A DNA stretch of 64,000 nucleotides, from positions 18,876-82,875 of the forward strand of contig JOFO01000026.1 in the NCBI GenBank assembly GCA_000721275.1. The letters are read 5' to 3'. Below, piece after piece: positions 1 to 10,796 of the stretch. The notes under the pieces were generated by a model. That model did not search any database, had not been told where the DNA came from, and saw only the letters and a program-made list of their open reading frames with translations. This stretch comes from Microtetraspora glauca (GTDB lineage Bacteria > Actinomycetota > Actinomycetes > Streptomycetales > Streptomycetaceae). Position 1 is the stretch's first letter. Each line of letters starts with the position of its first letter. The translations under genes and the position numbers were made by a program.

Positions 1-55
1 GGCCGCGCAGGACGGCACCGAAGGACGTCGTCCCGTGCACGACTCCCCCTTCCGG

Positions 56-769
56 TCAGCTCGTCGCCCGCACCGCGGCCCTGATCAGGTCGGCGACCTG
101 CGTGGGCTCGGAGAGGGCGACGGCGTGGGAGGCGTCCGGGAGTTCGAGGACGACGGCTCCGGCGCGTGCGGCGCCGAAGCGCTGCACCTCGGGGCCGATC
201 GTACGGTCCGCCCCGGCGACCAGGGCCCAGGACGGTTTCGTGCGCCATGCCGCCGCGGCCGCGGTCTCGGTGAACGCCGCCGCAGCGAGCGGACGTTGGG
301 ACGCGGCCAGGACACCGGCCACGTCCTCGGGGACGTCCGCCGCGAAGACGGCGGGAAACGCCTGCTCCTCGATGGTGACCTCGACCGCGGGGGCGCCGTC
401 GTGGAGCGGGTACGTCCACTCCTTCAGGCTGCCCGTCAGCGGAGGGTCGGGGAAGTGTCCCTGGAGCCGGCCGAGGCTCTCGCCCTCGTCGGGCACGTAG
501 GCGGCCACGTAGACGAGCCCCACGACGTTCTCCGCGGCACCCGCCACGGTGATCAGCGCACCTCCGTACGCGTGGCCGACGAGCACGGCCGTCCCCTCGA
601 CCTGTGTCAGGACGGAGGCGAGGTAGGCGGCGTCCGACGCCAGGCCGCGCAGCGGGTTCGGCGGCGCGATCACCGGGATGCCGCTGCTGCGCAGTTCAGC
701 GATGACGCCTATCCAGCCGGTCGCGTCGGCGAAGGCGCCGTGCACGAGGACGACGGTGGGGTGGGGCAT
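56..769 (-). CDS. alpha/beta hydrolase-fold protein lacking the catalytic serine
   Basis: 237 aa, small single-domain alpha/beta hydrolase. The oxyanion-hole region HGAFAD (about residues 10-15), the DRT acid region and a late His (DASHAVAL) are present. The nucleophile elbow at residues 65-70 reads GHAYGG, so the expected Ser67 is Ala (GCG codon, bases 569-571). Two close paralogs in this window (14078-14803 and 18840-19676) keep GHSYGG, so this copy is probably not an active serine hydrolase. ATG 769 was chosen because the family begins with this short PTVVLVHGAF strand; the frame stays open further upstream but would run into the AraC gene. It lies 44 nt downstream of that AraC-type regulator on the same strand. 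Fold certain, function unknown. Confidence 0.85.
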   Translation of the reverse strand: MPHPTVVLVHGAFADATGWIGVIAELRSSGIPVIAPPNPLRGLASDAAYLASVLTQVEGTAVLVGHAYGGALITVAGAAENVVGLVYVAAYVPDEGESLGRLQGHFPDPPLTGSLKEWTYPLHDGAPAVEVTIEEQAFPAVFAADVPEDVAGVLAASQRPLAAAAFTETAAAAAWRTKPSWALVAGADRTIGPEVQRFGAARAGAVVLELPDASHAVALSEPTQVADLIRAAVRATS

Positions 770-813
770 GCGAGTTCTCTTCTCGGTGTCGGGCACGACG
801 GCGCGCACGCGTG

Positions 814-1722
814 TCAGCGCCTTCGCTCGTCCTGGGGGTCGTCGGGCGTCGGCGCGAAGGCCCTGGCGGCCAGCGCCTGCCATGCGCTGGGGCTCATGCC
901 GTAGGCCCCGCGGAACGTGCGGCTGAAATGCGAGGGGCTGCTGAAGCCCCAGCGGTGTGCCATCGCGGCCATGGTGGTCCCCCGGGCGGAGCGGACCAGC
1001 TCGAACCGGCAGGACTCGAGCCTGCGCTGCCGCACCCACTGGCTCACCGTGCTGCCGTCGCTCTGGAACAGCTTCTGCAGGTAGCGGACGGAGATGTGGT
1101 GGGCGCGGGCGATCGACTCCGGTGAGAGGGCCGGGTCCCTCAGGTGTTCCTCGATGTGGGCGCGGATGCGGGAGAGCATGGCGTTGCCGGCTCCGGCCGC
1201 GTCGTCGGAGGTGTCGGTGTTGTCCGCTTCGAGGAGCTCCACGACCAGGACGGAGAGGAGGTGCACGGCCGTGCGGGCACGCCGGTCCCCGATCGTGGAC
1301 CGGCGGAACTCCGTCTCGGCGGCGAGCGAGGTCAGGAACGCGGACGCCAGCGCCCCGATGCCCTCACCGCCGCGTACGGGGACGCCGAGCACCCGGTCCA
1401 GTTCCGGCTCCGGGACGCCCAGATAGCAGCGGGGCACCCGGAAGAAGATCGTCCGGCAGTCCTCGCCGAACCGCAGCAGATGCCGTCGGGCCGGGTCGCA
1501 GAAGACCAGGTCGCCCGGCTCCAGCAGGGTGGTGGCACGCTCGTGGACGACGGTGACGGCACCGCGCACATGGACGCCGAGGTAGACGTGGTTGCCGTCG
1601 TTCGCGTCCGGCATCTCGGAGAGCATCTGGACCAGCCACCCCGAGCCGGAGGGGGAGGAGGCCGGATCGGGCGCCTGCCGGGGCACCCGTTCGGGGGCGC
1701 GTGACATCAGTGTGAGGGTCAT
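814..1722 (-). CDS. AraC-family transcriptional regulator
   Basis: 302 aa. The N-terminal half is a cupin-like ligand-binding domain of the AraC_binding_2 type (LLEPGDLVFCDPARRHLLRF, about residues 70-90). The C-terminal ~100 residues are a double helix-turn-helix AraC domain (LSPESIARAHHISVRYLQKLF, then GFSSPSHFSRTFRGAYGMSPS). ATG 1722 (MTLTLMS) gives a normal family length; the longer reading overlaps the upstream hydrolase gene. It sits 40 nt after the hydrolase at 1763-2614 and 44 nt before the serine-less hydrolase, all on one strand, so it probably controls these two small hydrolases or itself. The ligand cannot be read from sequence. Confidence 0.9.
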   Translation of the reverse strand: MTLTLMSRAPERVPRQAPDPASSPSGSGWLVQMLSEMPDANDGNHVYLGVHVRGAVTVVHERATTLLEPGDLVFCDPARRHLLRFGEDCRTIFFRVPRCYLGVPEPELDRVLGVPVRGGEGIGALASAFLTSLAAETEFRRSTIGDRRARTAVHLLSVLVVELLEADNTDTSDDAAGAGNAMLSRIRAHIEEHLRDPALSPESIARAHHISVRYLQKLFQSDGSTVSQWVRQRRLESCRFELVRSARGTTMAAMAHRWGFSSPSHFSRTFRGAYGMSPSAWQALAARAFAPTPDDPQDERRR

Positions 1723-1762
1723 GGTGTTCCTAGCCGTGGGTTCGTGCAGGCGGGGAGCGGGT

Positions 1763-2614
1763 TCACGCTCCTCTCGGCAGCTCCTCGGCGAGGAACTTCT
1801 CCACGACGGCGTTGAAGGCCGGCGGGTTCTCCAGGAAGGGGAAGTGCGAGCCCGCCACGTCGGACGGGAAGACGTGCAGGCGCGCGCCGGGAATCCTCCC
1901 GGCGACGAAGCGCTGCGAATCGGGGTGCACATGGCTTCCCTCACAGCCGATCACCAGAGTCGGCACGTCGATCCGGGGAAGCACGTCGCGCCAGTCCTGC
2001 GCGCAGTGGTCGAAGAGCAGCGGGACGCCCGCGTAGGCGGGTGTCGACCTGATCTCCTCGGTGACGAAGGCCAGTACCTCGGGGTCGGGCTCGCCGGAGA
2101 ACATGCCGCGCACGAAATCGGCGCGGACCGAGTCGCCCTCCGGCCCCGCGAGGGCCGCACCCAGGTACAGCAGCCCGGAGACGTCGAAGATGGCACCGGA
2201 GTCCCGCTGTTCCCGCTCGGTCATCCAGGGCACGGCGGCGACCGCCGCGGGCTGGTCGACGGCGACGAAGCGCCGGATCCTTCCGGTCCCGTACTGGTCG
2301 ACGAAGCTCCACCACACCGAGACGCCCATGGACCAGCCCAGTGCGTCGAAACGGTCGAGACCGAGATGGTCGACGAGTTCGAGCACGTCGCGGGAGAGCC
2401 GGGCGATCCGGTAGCCGTGCCGCGGCTTGCCGGACTTCCCGTGGCCGCGGAGGTCGACGGTGACGACACGGCGGCCGGGCGCGAGTCCGTCGATCTGGTG
2501 GCGGAACATCGCCTGCGTCTGGCCCCAGCCGTGGAGCATCACCAGCGGCACCCCCTCGCCGCCGGTGTCCTGGTACGCGAGCCGGGCACCGTCCGTCGTG
2601 ATCAGTTTCTCCAT
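1763..2614 (-). CDS. alpha/beta hydrolase
   Basis: 283 aa cytoplasmic alpha/beta hydrolase of the epoxide hydrolase/haloperoxidase-like group. HGWGQ (residues 29-33) forms the oxyanion hole, GWSMG (93-97) is the nucleophile elbow with Ser95, and a late GSHFPFLENP supplies the His. RGHGKSG after strand 4 is typical. ATG 2614 is preceded by an AGGGAAGAGG ribosome site. It is the first of three closely spaced minus-strand genes with the AraC regulator and the serine-less hydrolase. Substrate unknown. Confidence 0.88.
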   Translation of the reverse strand: MEKLITTDGARLAYQDTGGEGVPLVMLHGWGQTQAMFRHQIDGLAPGRRVVTVDLRGHGKSGKPRHGYRIARLSRDVLELVDHLGLDRFDALGWSMGVSVWWSFVDQYGTGRIRRFVAVDQPAAVAAVPWMTEREQRDSGAIFDVSGLLYLGAALAGPEGDSVRADFVRGMFSGEPDPEVLAFVTEEIRSTPAYAGVPLLFDHCAQDWRDVLPRIDVPTLVIGCEGSHVHPDSQRFVAGRIPGARLHVFPSDVAGSHFPFLENPPAFNAVVEKFLAEELPRGA

Positions 2615-2751
2615 GGCCTCTTCCCTGGTCAGAGGCGGTACGCCTCCCCGCCCGTCCCGCACATCATCGAATGGGGCCCGTCGCCCGCACCACCGCGTGC
2701 TGTAGGAATCGGGCCGTGGGTCCTCATCGCTCTGTCGAAGGGGGTCGGGGG

Positions 2752-3999
2752 TCACCGGGTCCCGCCGGCGCCCGGAGCGACGAGTTCCCCGATCCTGAGA
2801 CCGAGGTGCAGTGTGAGCCGGTGGGCGCCGTCGTCGAGGTCGAGTCCGGTCACTTCCTGGATCTGGCGCAGGCGGTAGTAGAGCGACGTGCGGTGGATTC
2901 CCAGCGCGTCCGCGGTCCTGGGGATCGACCCCGCGTGTTCGAGGAAGCAGCGCAGCGTGTCCCGCAGGCGGTCGCCGCCATGGGCCTCGCTCAGGGTGCG
3001 CAGCGGCTCGGGGACCAGCGACGCGTTCAGGGCGTGCTCGGGGAGCTGGAGCAGTACGGCGTGCTCCCCGAGCAGCTCCCAGTCGCCGACGCTGTTGAGG
3101 GAGGCCAGCCGGCGTGCCCCGCGGGCCGCCACGAGCGCCTGCTCGTACGAGGTCCGGGCACCGTCCAGCCCGGGATGCCGGCCGCCGACGCCGATCACGG
3201 GGTCCGCCGACGGGTCCAGGAAGGTGCGGAGCTCGCCGAGGATGCGAGCGGACTGGGCGGCGACCTCCTCCGCGCCGGGCTGCCGGCCGCGGAGCTGAAG
3301 CAGTGTCGCCCGCTCCTTGCCGATCGCGATGAGGCCCTGGGCGGAGCGCGTCTGCCGGTACCCCTCCAGCGCCGCCCAGAGGGCCGCCTCGGACTGCGGC
3401 ACGGGCTCCGTGCCGCAGCCGAGCTGGACGACGGTGACCAGGACGTGTTCCGCCGCTCCGAGCAGACCGAGTTCCTCGCCGTGGCGACGCGCGGTGGCGC
3501 GCGCGGAGACGTCGGTTCCGACGAGCGCGAGGACGAGGTCCCGCTCAGCGGTCTTGCGGGTGTCGGCGGCGACGTGCTCCCCGTACATCTGGGCCGACAT
3601 GGCGTCCGCGGCCCGGGCGATGGCAGCGGTCTCCTCCTCCCCCAGCTTCTTCTCGGGCACGACCACCACGAGCAGCCCGAGGAGATGCCCCCGTTCGCGC
3701 AGCGGCACGACGTAACGGGGCAGCAGCCCGAGATCGTCCCGGCCGTCGATGAACCCGGGTCTGGACCACTGGGTCACGCCCTGGGCGAGGACGTGGCGGA
3801 TGGCGGCGTTGTCGGCACGGCCCTGCAGCAGGGTGCCGATGCGCACCGGATCCTCGTCGCCGAAGTGCCGGCTGGTGCAGACCATGCGGACCAGCGGGTC
3901 GTCGACGGCGACGGACCGGCCGAGCCGCTCCGCGAGCTCGTCGACGAGTGCCTGGAGCTCGGGGCTGCCGGGGCGGGCTCGCTGGAGCCTTCCGGTCAT
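2752..3999 (-). CDS. PucR-family (CdaR-like) transcriptional regulator
   Basis: 415 aa. A GAF-like sensory N-terminal region (LLPRYVVPLRERGHLLGLLVVVV) is followed by a GGDEF-related central domain and a C-terminal PucR helix-turn-helix (TADALGIHRTSLYYRLRQIQ, about residues 365-385). This is the usual order for CdaR/PucR activators of purine, sugar-acid or amino-acid catabolic genes. ATG 3999 follows AGAGAGGAA. It is separated by 137 nt from the downstream hydrolase gene, which it could control; target unproven. Confidence 0.9.
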   Translation of the reverse strand: MTGRLQRARPGSPELQALVDELAERLGRSVAVDDPLVRMVCTSRHFGDEDPVRIGTLLQGRADNAAIRHVLAQGVTQWSRPGFIDGRDDLGLLPRYVVPLRERGHLLGLLVVVVPEKKLGEEETAAIARAADAMSAQMYGEHVAADTRKTAERDLVLALVGTDVSARATARRHGEELGLLGAAEHVLVTVVQLGCGTEPVPQSEAALWAALEGYRQTRSAQGLIAIGKERATLLQLRGRQPGAEEVAAQSARILGELRTFLDPSADPVIGVGGRHPGLDGARTSYEQALVAARGARRLASLNSVGDWELLGEHAVLLQLPEHALNASLVPEPLRTLSEAHGGDRLRDTLRCFLEHAGSIPRTADALGIHRTSLYYRLRQIQEVTGLDLDDGAHRLTLHLGLRIGELVAPGAGGTR

Positions 4000-4135
4000 G
4001 CGTGGTTCCTCTCTCGATCGCCTGTCCCCGCGGGCTTCTCCCTTCCGCGGTTCTTGATCAGTCTGAGGAAACGACGGCGTCGGCACATCGCATGAATCGT
4101 CCATTGCGCGGACGCGCGCAGGGGATACGAAGCGG

Positions 4136-6970
4136 TTACTCTCCGCTGTCGCGACGCTTCACCAGCCGGGTCAGCTCCGTCCGCGAGGTGACGTCCAGCT
4201 TGGTGAAGGCCTTGCGCAGGTGCGTACCCACCGTGTGCGGTGAGAGGGCGAGCTGCTCGGCCGCCTGCCGGTTGGTCAGCCCTCCGGCCACGAGCCGGAC
4301 CGTCCGCAGCTCCGCCGCCGTCAACTCGGGCCACTCGTCGGAGAGTCCGGCCGTCGAGGGGCGGCGGCGGACACCGGCGGCTCGCAGGCGCCGGCGCACC
4401 CGCGCGACGTCCCTCTCGGCGCCCGCTCGCGCATAGAGCGCGAGGGCCGTCTCGAGGTACGGGACCGCTTCCGGCGTGCGGGTGGCGGCCACCTTGCGGC
4501 CGGTGTCCTCCAGGGCCGACGCCCGGGCCAGCACGCGAGGGCAGTCCTCGTACAGCCGGACGGCGCGCAGGAGAGGGGCGAGGTCGTTGTCGAGGAGTCC
4601 CCGTGCGTGGGCGGCGGTGGCGGCGAGGAACGGGAGCCCGGGGTTGAGCGCGGCCCGTTTCTCCGCCATGACGACCGCCTGCGCGGCCCGTTCGTGCCTG
4701 CCCGCGCGCAGCGCCATGCGGACGAGCACCGGCGCGTCGGCGGGGTCGATCAGACCGGCGTAGGCCGGCCGGTCCGCGGCGGGGGCCGTCATCACCCCGT
4801 CGAGTTCGGCCATGGCGCGGTCGGGCCGGCCTTCGGAGTCGGCGATCAGGGCCAGCATCCACGAACCGAAGTGCCGGACGACGGGAGCGCCGTCGCTCCG
4901 CATGCGCCTCGCCTCCGCCGCGTACACCTCCGCGGTCCGCCGGTCGCCGGTGTGGAGGGCGACGCGCAGCATCACGTACCGGAGGGTGACGTCGGCGAGG
5001 TTCCCCGGGCCGGGATCGCCGGCCGTGGGGGACGCGGCTTCGGCGTCGGCCCGGGCGTCCGACAGCCGTCCGGTCTCCAGGAGGATGCGGGTGCGGGTCA
5101 TGAGCCACATGCGGGTGGCGGCCGTCCGGCCCTGCTCGCGGGTGATCCGGATGCCTTCCTCCGCGACGGCCAGCGCCTCCGCGGTGCGTCCGGTGGTGTT
5201 CGACAGGAGGGCGTGCCACAGGGCCTCCGGAACCCACAGCGAGGTGCTGACGCCCAGAGCGTCGGCCAGCGCGGCGGACCGCTCGGCCTGCCGGAACGCC
5301 TCGGTCAGGTCCATGCGGTGGAAGCTCACGGCCGAGCGGACGGTCGTCAGGGTGGCCTCGGCGGTGCGGTCCCCCGCTGCCGCCGCGGTCTCCCACGCCT
5401 CGGCGGCGGCCTGTTCGGCCGCCGCGTGCTCACCCGACATCGACAGGCCGACGGCGAGCATGGCGAGCAAACGCCCCTTCGCGGCCGTGGAGATCCCGGA
5501 CAGGGCCGCTCCGGCACGGGCCTGCCGGACCGCCTCGGAGAAGTCGAACGGTACGGCCAGCCGTGCCAGGGCCAGACGCAGGAGCGCCTCGTCCTCGGGC
5601 GCGAGGCCGCCGGCCGCCAGGGCGGAGGTACCCAGCTCCCGGGCCTGGGCGGCCCGGTCCGTCTGCCAGAGCAGCGGGATCGTCTCGGCGAGGATCCGCG
5701 GCCGCTCCGGATCGTCCGCCCCGGTGAGTTCCCATGCCTGGAGGCTGCGCTCCGCGGCTGGTCCGGGAGCGGTGGCCGCGAGTTCCGCGGCTTCGGCACG
5801 CAGCCGGGCGGCGACGGCGGCGTCCCCCGGCGCGGCCCTCGCGGTGTCCGAGGCATCGGCCGGGGCTCGCCGCGGCAGCGGTACGGCGGCCTGTCGGCGC
5901 AGGGCCTGACGCAGCGACAGGGGCAGACCGGACTCCACCGCCTCGCGGACGAGGTCGTGGCGGAAGGCGAGGCGGTCGCCGCCTTCGACCAGCAGATCGG
6001 CGTCGAGGGCTTCCCGTACGGCGGTGATGAGCGCCGCCGAGGGCCTGCCGAGCAGGTCGGCGAGCAGGGCGACGGTGACCGTGCCGCCCGCGGCGGCCGC
6101 CGTCCGCACCAGCTCCCGCGCTTCGTCGGACAGCTGGTCGAGCCGGCGCGTGACGGAAGGCAGCTGCCGCGGGGCGGAGAGCCCGGCCGGCAGGCCGGCC
6201 CTGCCGTCGCCGGCCGTCACCACCTCCTCGCGCAGCGAGCCGAGCAGCTCGATCAGCAGCTGGGGCACTCCCTCGGCGCGCCGGGCGAGGCGGAGGACGT
6301 CCGGGCCGGGAGGGGCGCCGAGGACGTCCTCGGCGATCCGGGCGGTCGCGGGGTCATCCAGCGGTTCGAGGACCAGCTCGCGTGCGCCTGCCTGACGGAT
6401 CCTGTCCAGGGTGGTGCGCACCCCGGACGGCACGCTGCCGGCGCGCACGGCGACCAGCCACAGGACCGGGTGTGACGAGAGTCCCGCCGCGAGCGTGCGG
6501 AAGGTGAGCAGGGTCAGGTCGTCGCACCACTGGAGGTCGTCGAGGACGACGAGCAGGGGTCCGTTCCGGGCCGCCTCCCGCAGGCGGTCCCCCAGCTCCT
6601 GGAGCAGCCAGAACCGCCGGCCGGGCGTCGTGGCGAGGTCCCGGAGGCGCTGGGCGCCGGACAGCGGTTCCTCACCGGACAGTACGCCTTCGAGGAGCGG
6701 GCCGAGCGGCAGGACATGCTCGTCGGGGTCCGCCGCCCCCTGGAACACGCGCGTCCCGCGCCGCCTCGCGGTCGCCGCTGCCTCGGCGAGGAGCCTGGTC
6801 CTGCCGATCCCGGCGGGGCCCTCGACGCGGACGATCCCGCCCTCGCCCCGGCCGAGCGCGTCGAGCCGCCCCTCGATGAAGGCCAGTTCGGTTTCCCTGC
6901 CCCGGAGGGATGGCAGCGGGCCGTCCGGCTCCTCCGGTCCTGTCCTCGTCGTCACTCGGTTCGCGCTCAT
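4136..6970 (-). CDS. LAL-type LuxR-family regulator with altered Walker A
   Basis: 944 aa, the usual size for large ATP-binding LuxR (MalT-like) regulators. An N-terminal AAA/NB-ARC-like ATPase has Walker A GPAGIGRT (residues 51-58) and Walker B LLVVLDDLQW (about 140-150). A long alpha-helical TPR-like middle is followed by a C-terminal LuxR helix-turn-helix (LTNRQAAEQLALSPHTVGTH) in the last 65 residues. The invariant Walker A lysine is arginine (Arg57, AGG codon), which may weaken nucleotide handling. It stands alone between the PucR gene and a chloroperoxidase-like hydrolase. Confidence 0.92.
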   Translation of the reverse strand: MSANRVTTRTGPEEPDGPLPSLRGRETELAFIEGRLDALGRGEGGIVRVEGPAGIGRTRLLAEAAATARRRGTRVFQGAADPDEHVLPLGPLLEGVLSGEEPLSGAQRLRDLATTPGRRFWLLQELGDRLREAARNGPLLVVLDDLQWCDDLTLLTFRTLAAGLSSHPVLWLVAVRAGSVPSGVRTTLDRIRQAGARELVLEPLDDPATARIAEDVLGAPPGPDVLRLARRAEGVPQLLIELLGSLREEVVTAGDGRAGLPAGLSAPRQLPSVTRRLDQLSDEARELVRTAAAAGGTVTVALLADLLGRPSAALITAVREALDADLLVEGGDRLAFRHDLVREAVESGLPLSLRQALRRQAAVPLPRRAPADASDTARAAPGDAAVAARLRAEAAELAATAPGPAAERSLQAWELTGADDPERPRILAETIPLLWQTDRAAQARELGTSALAAGGLAPEDEALLRLALARLAVPFDFSEAVRQARAGAALSGISTAAKGRLLAMLAVGLSMSGEHAAAEQAAAEAWETAAAAGDRTAEATLTTVRSAVSFHRMDLTEAFRQAERSAALADALGVSTSLWVPEALWHALLSNTTGRTAEALAVAEEGIRITREQGRTAATRMWLMTRTRILLETGRLSDARADAEAASPTAGDPGPGNLADVTLRYVMLRVALHTGDRRTAEVYAAEARRMRSDGAPVVRHFGSWMLALIADSEGRPDRAMAELDGVMTAPAADRPAYAGLIDPADAPVLVRMALRAGRHERAAQAVVMAEKRAALNPGLPFLAATAAHARGLLDNDLAPLLRAVRLYEDCPRVLARASALEDTGRKVAATRTPEAVPYLETALALYARAGAERDVARVRRRLRAAGVRRRPSTAGLSDEWPELTAAELRTVRLVAGGLTNRQAAEQLALSPHTVGTHLRKAFTKLDVTSRTELTRLVKRRDSGE

Positions 6971-7067
6971 ACGGCGGATCAGTATGAACCACGTGCCCCG
7001 CCCCGGCGGCGCCCGGCCCGGGGCCCCGCCGGGGCGGCGTCACCGCGGGGCGGTCAGCGACGCGGTG

Positions 7068-8039
<972 letters not shown>

Positions 8040-10796
8040 TCAGTCGTCGCCGGCCGATCCGGCGTCGTCCTCCGCGAGCACGATCCTGGCCAGGTGGACC
8101 CTGGAGCGCACCGACAGCTTCCGGAAGATCGACGCCAGATGGGTGTTGACCGTGTGCGGGGACACGACCAGGGCCTCCGCGGCCGACCGGTTGGTGTGCC
8201 CCGCGGCGATCAGCCGGGCCACCTTGCGTTCCGAGGCCGTGAGCGCGTCCCAGCCCTGGTCGGTGCGCGGTCTGAGGCGTCCGGTGCGCCGGCCGGGGCG
8301 GCGTGCGGTCCGTTCCGGTTCGGCCCGGACCCGGTCGGCCTCGGCGTCGGCCCCCGCCTGGGCGTAGAGGTCGTGCGCCCTGGTCAGGGCGGGTGTCGCG
8401 GCGGGATCGCCCGAGGCCAGAAGCGCGCGCCCCAGGTCGGCGGACGCGGCTGCCAGGTGCAGTGGCCGGGGGCCTTGCAGGAGGGTGTCCACCGCCCGCT
8501 CCAGGAGGCCGTGGTCGGCGTTCACCAGGGCGGACGCGTGGGCGGCCGTCCCCTGGGCGGTCGGCACGGCGGGGTTGCGGGCGGCGTGTGCGGCGGCCTG
8601 TGCCGCGAGATCGGCGGCGAGCTGCCGGTCCCCGCCGCGCAGGGCGATCCGCACGGCCTGGACGACGTGAGGGCGCAGGAGCCGCCACCGGAGGAAGGGG
8701 TGGTCCCGCTGCACCGACCGGACGAGTTCGGCCGCTGCCGCGTGGTCGCCGTCGGCGTCGGCGACGACGGCCTCGAAGTACCGGTGCGCGGCGTGGTTCC
8801 CCGTGTTCGGCCGGTCGGCCACGGCCGCCCGCACGACGTCGAGGTGTTCCCGCGCGGCCTCGCGGTCGCCGCGCAGCATCGCGAGGAGGCCGCGGTTGAC
8901 GCGGATGTTGACCAGGTTGCCGGGCACATGGAGGTCCGCTTCGAGACGTTCGGCGGTGACGAAGTCGGCGTCCGCGTCGTCGAGCCGCCCGAGCCCCATG
9001 TTCAGGGTTCCCTGGGCCCACAGGAGCATGGCGGGGCGCAGGGGATGGTCGCCCGCCCGCCTGAGCAGTCGCCGTACGGCGTCGAAGTCGTCCATGTGGA
9101 TCAGGGCGACGGCCTCCTCGGGCAGGAAGGCCGTGTCGAACACGCTCAGAGCGGTGTGGTGTTCGACGGCCGCGGCGCAGTCGCCCGCGTTGAGGGCGAT
9201 CTCGCCGAGGCCCCACAACGCGAGGACGCGAGCCTCCCGGTCGCCTGCTCGCTCCGCCTCGGCGAGTGCCCGTTCGCCGGTTTCCCGGGCGGCCGCGAGG
9301 TCGCTCCCGCGGGACCGGGCGAGGGCCTGCCGGGCGATCAGCCGGGCACGGACCGCGGGGTCGGTGACGGCTGCCAGCGCCGTCGTCGTGCGGCGGCTCA
9401 GCTCGTGGACGTCGTCGAGGTGCCAGAGCGTGTCGCCGAGGACCGACTGCAGACGGGCGAAAACGTCCAGGGGCGGCTGCCGGGCGAGCAGCAGGTCCCC
9501 TGTTTCCCGTGCCTGCGTGTAGCGGCCCGCGCGGGTCAGCGCGACGATGGCTCGCTCCCCGACGTCGTACGCCACGGGCGCACGGGCCGGTACGAGTTCC
9601 AGGGCACGCACGGCCAGGTCGGCGGCGAGGTCGGGCATCACGGCGATCACGTCCTCGGCGGCCGTGCCGAGGAGTCCGATCGCCTCCATGTCGCCGGGTT
9701 CGGCGCTCTTCAGCAGGTGCGGGACCGCGTCGCCGGAGCTCCGGCCCGCCGAGACGAGCAGGCTCGCGGCCTCCCGGTGCAGTGCCCGGCGTACGGAGGG
9801 CGCGAGGTCGGCGTACACCGCTTGGCGGAGCAGGTCGTGGCGGAACAGGAGGCGTTCGCCGTCGTCGTGCAGGAGGGCGGCCGCGATCGCCTCGTCCACT
9901 TCGGCGCTGAGTCCGGAGGCGGGTCGGCCGCACAGGGCCGCGGCGTCGGTGAGCGAGAACGCGCGGCCGAGGACCGAGCCGACGCGCAGGAAGTGCAGGG
10001 TGTCCGGCCGGAGGTCGGCCAGGCGCCCGCGTACGCCGAGGACCAGCCGCTCGGGCGGCTCCGGCCCGCCCGCGCCCGTCGCCGCGATGCCGGCGAGCAT
10101 CTCGCCCGCGAGGAAGGGGTTGCCGCCCGCCCCGTCGAGGAGCTCCCTCACGCGGGCCGGCACGTCCCCGCCGAGGACGTCCCGAGCCACCTCGGCCAGG
10201 GCAGTGTCGGACAGCGGCCGCAGGGGGAGGGTCGTCTTCAGTGGCCCCTGCCCGTACAGCTCCGGGTCCTCCCTGCTGGTGAGCAGCCACAGCACCGGGG
10301 AACTGAGCAGCCGTGCCGGCAGGACGCTCAGGGCGAAACGGCTCAGCGGGTCGGCCCATTGCACGTCGTCGACCGCGATCAGCACCGGCCTGCCCGCCGA
10401 GCGTTCCTCGATCAGCTGGGCGAGCCGTTCGACGAGCCAGATGCGCTGGTCGTGGTGGCCGGCGAGGTCCGCGAGGTCCGTGCCGGAGAGCAGCGGCGGG
10501 TCACCGTGCAGGAGGCCCGAGGCCAGGGAGGCGAGCGGTGCCAGTTCGTGCAGTTCCTCGGCGCGTCCCTGGCTGACGAGGAATCCCCGGGCCCGTGCGA
10601 GCGGTACGGTCTCCCGCAGCAGCGCGGTCTTGCCGATCCCGGGCTCGCCGAGAAGCAGCGCGACCGCGCCTCCCTCGCCGTCCCGCACCGCTTCGACCAG
10701 GGCGCGCAGCTGCTCCAGCTCGGCTTCGCGGCCCCGCAGCCCGGGCCGGCTCAGCCCTGTCGCCGTGCCCTGCCCGTCGGACCCGTCGGGGCTCAT
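8040..10796 (-). CDS. LAL-type LuxR-family regulator coupled to a sugar ABC operon
   Basis: 918 aa. Intact Walker A GEPGIGKT (residues 50-57) and Walker B LIAVDDVQW, a long TPR-like helical region, and a C-terminal LuxR helix-turn-helix (NRSAAEALVVSPHTVNTHLA). ATG 10796 overlaps the TGA of the preceding permease gene (ATGA, 4 nt), so translation is coupled to the transporter. MalT-type proteins sense a sugar together with ATP, so this regulator probably reports on the substrate imported by the operon. The reading frame stays open far upstream over the permease gene, but that part is antisense-like noise. Confidence 0.92.
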   Translation of the reverse strand: MSPDGSDGQGTATGLSRPGLRGREAELEQLRALVEAVRDGEGGAVALLLGEPGIGKTALLRETVPLARARGFLVSQGRAEELHELAPLASLASGLLHGDPPLLSGTDLADLAGHHDQRIWLVERLAQLIEERSAGRPVLIAVDDVQWADPLSRFALSVLPARLLSSPVLWLLTSREDPELYGQGPLKTTLPLRPLSDTALAEVARDVLGGDVPARVRELLDGAGGNPFLAGEMLAGIAATGAGGPEPPERLVLGVRGRLADLRPDTLHFLRVGSVLGRAFSLTDAAALCGRPASGLSAEVDEAIAAALLHDDGERLLFRHDLLRQAVYADLAPSVRRALHREAASLLVSAGRSSGDAVPHLLKSAEPGDMEAIGLLGTAAEDVIAVMPDLAADLAVRALELVPARAPVAYDVGERAIVALTRAGRYTQARETGDLLLARQPPLDVFARLQSVLGDTLWHLDDVHELSRRTTTALAAVTDPAVRARLIARQALARSRGSDLAAARETGERALAEAERAGDREARVLALWGLGEIALNAGDCAAAVEHHTALSVFDTAFLPEEAVALIHMDDFDAVRRLLRRAGDHPLRPAMLLWAQGTLNMGLGRLDDADADFVTAERLEADLHVPGNLVNIRVNRGLLAMLRGDREAAREHLDVVRAAVADRPNTGNHAAHRYFEAVVADADGDHAAAAELVRSVQRDHPFLRWRLLRPHVVQAVRIALRGGDRQLAADLAAQAAAHAARNPAVPTAQGTAAHASALVNADHGLLERAVDTLLQGPRPLHLAAASADLGRALLASGDPAATPALTRAHDLYAQAGADAEADRVRAEPERTARRPGRRTGRLRPRTDQGWDALTASERKVARLIAAGHTNRSAAEALVVSPHTVNTHLASIFRKLSVRSRVHLARIVLAEDDAGSAGDD

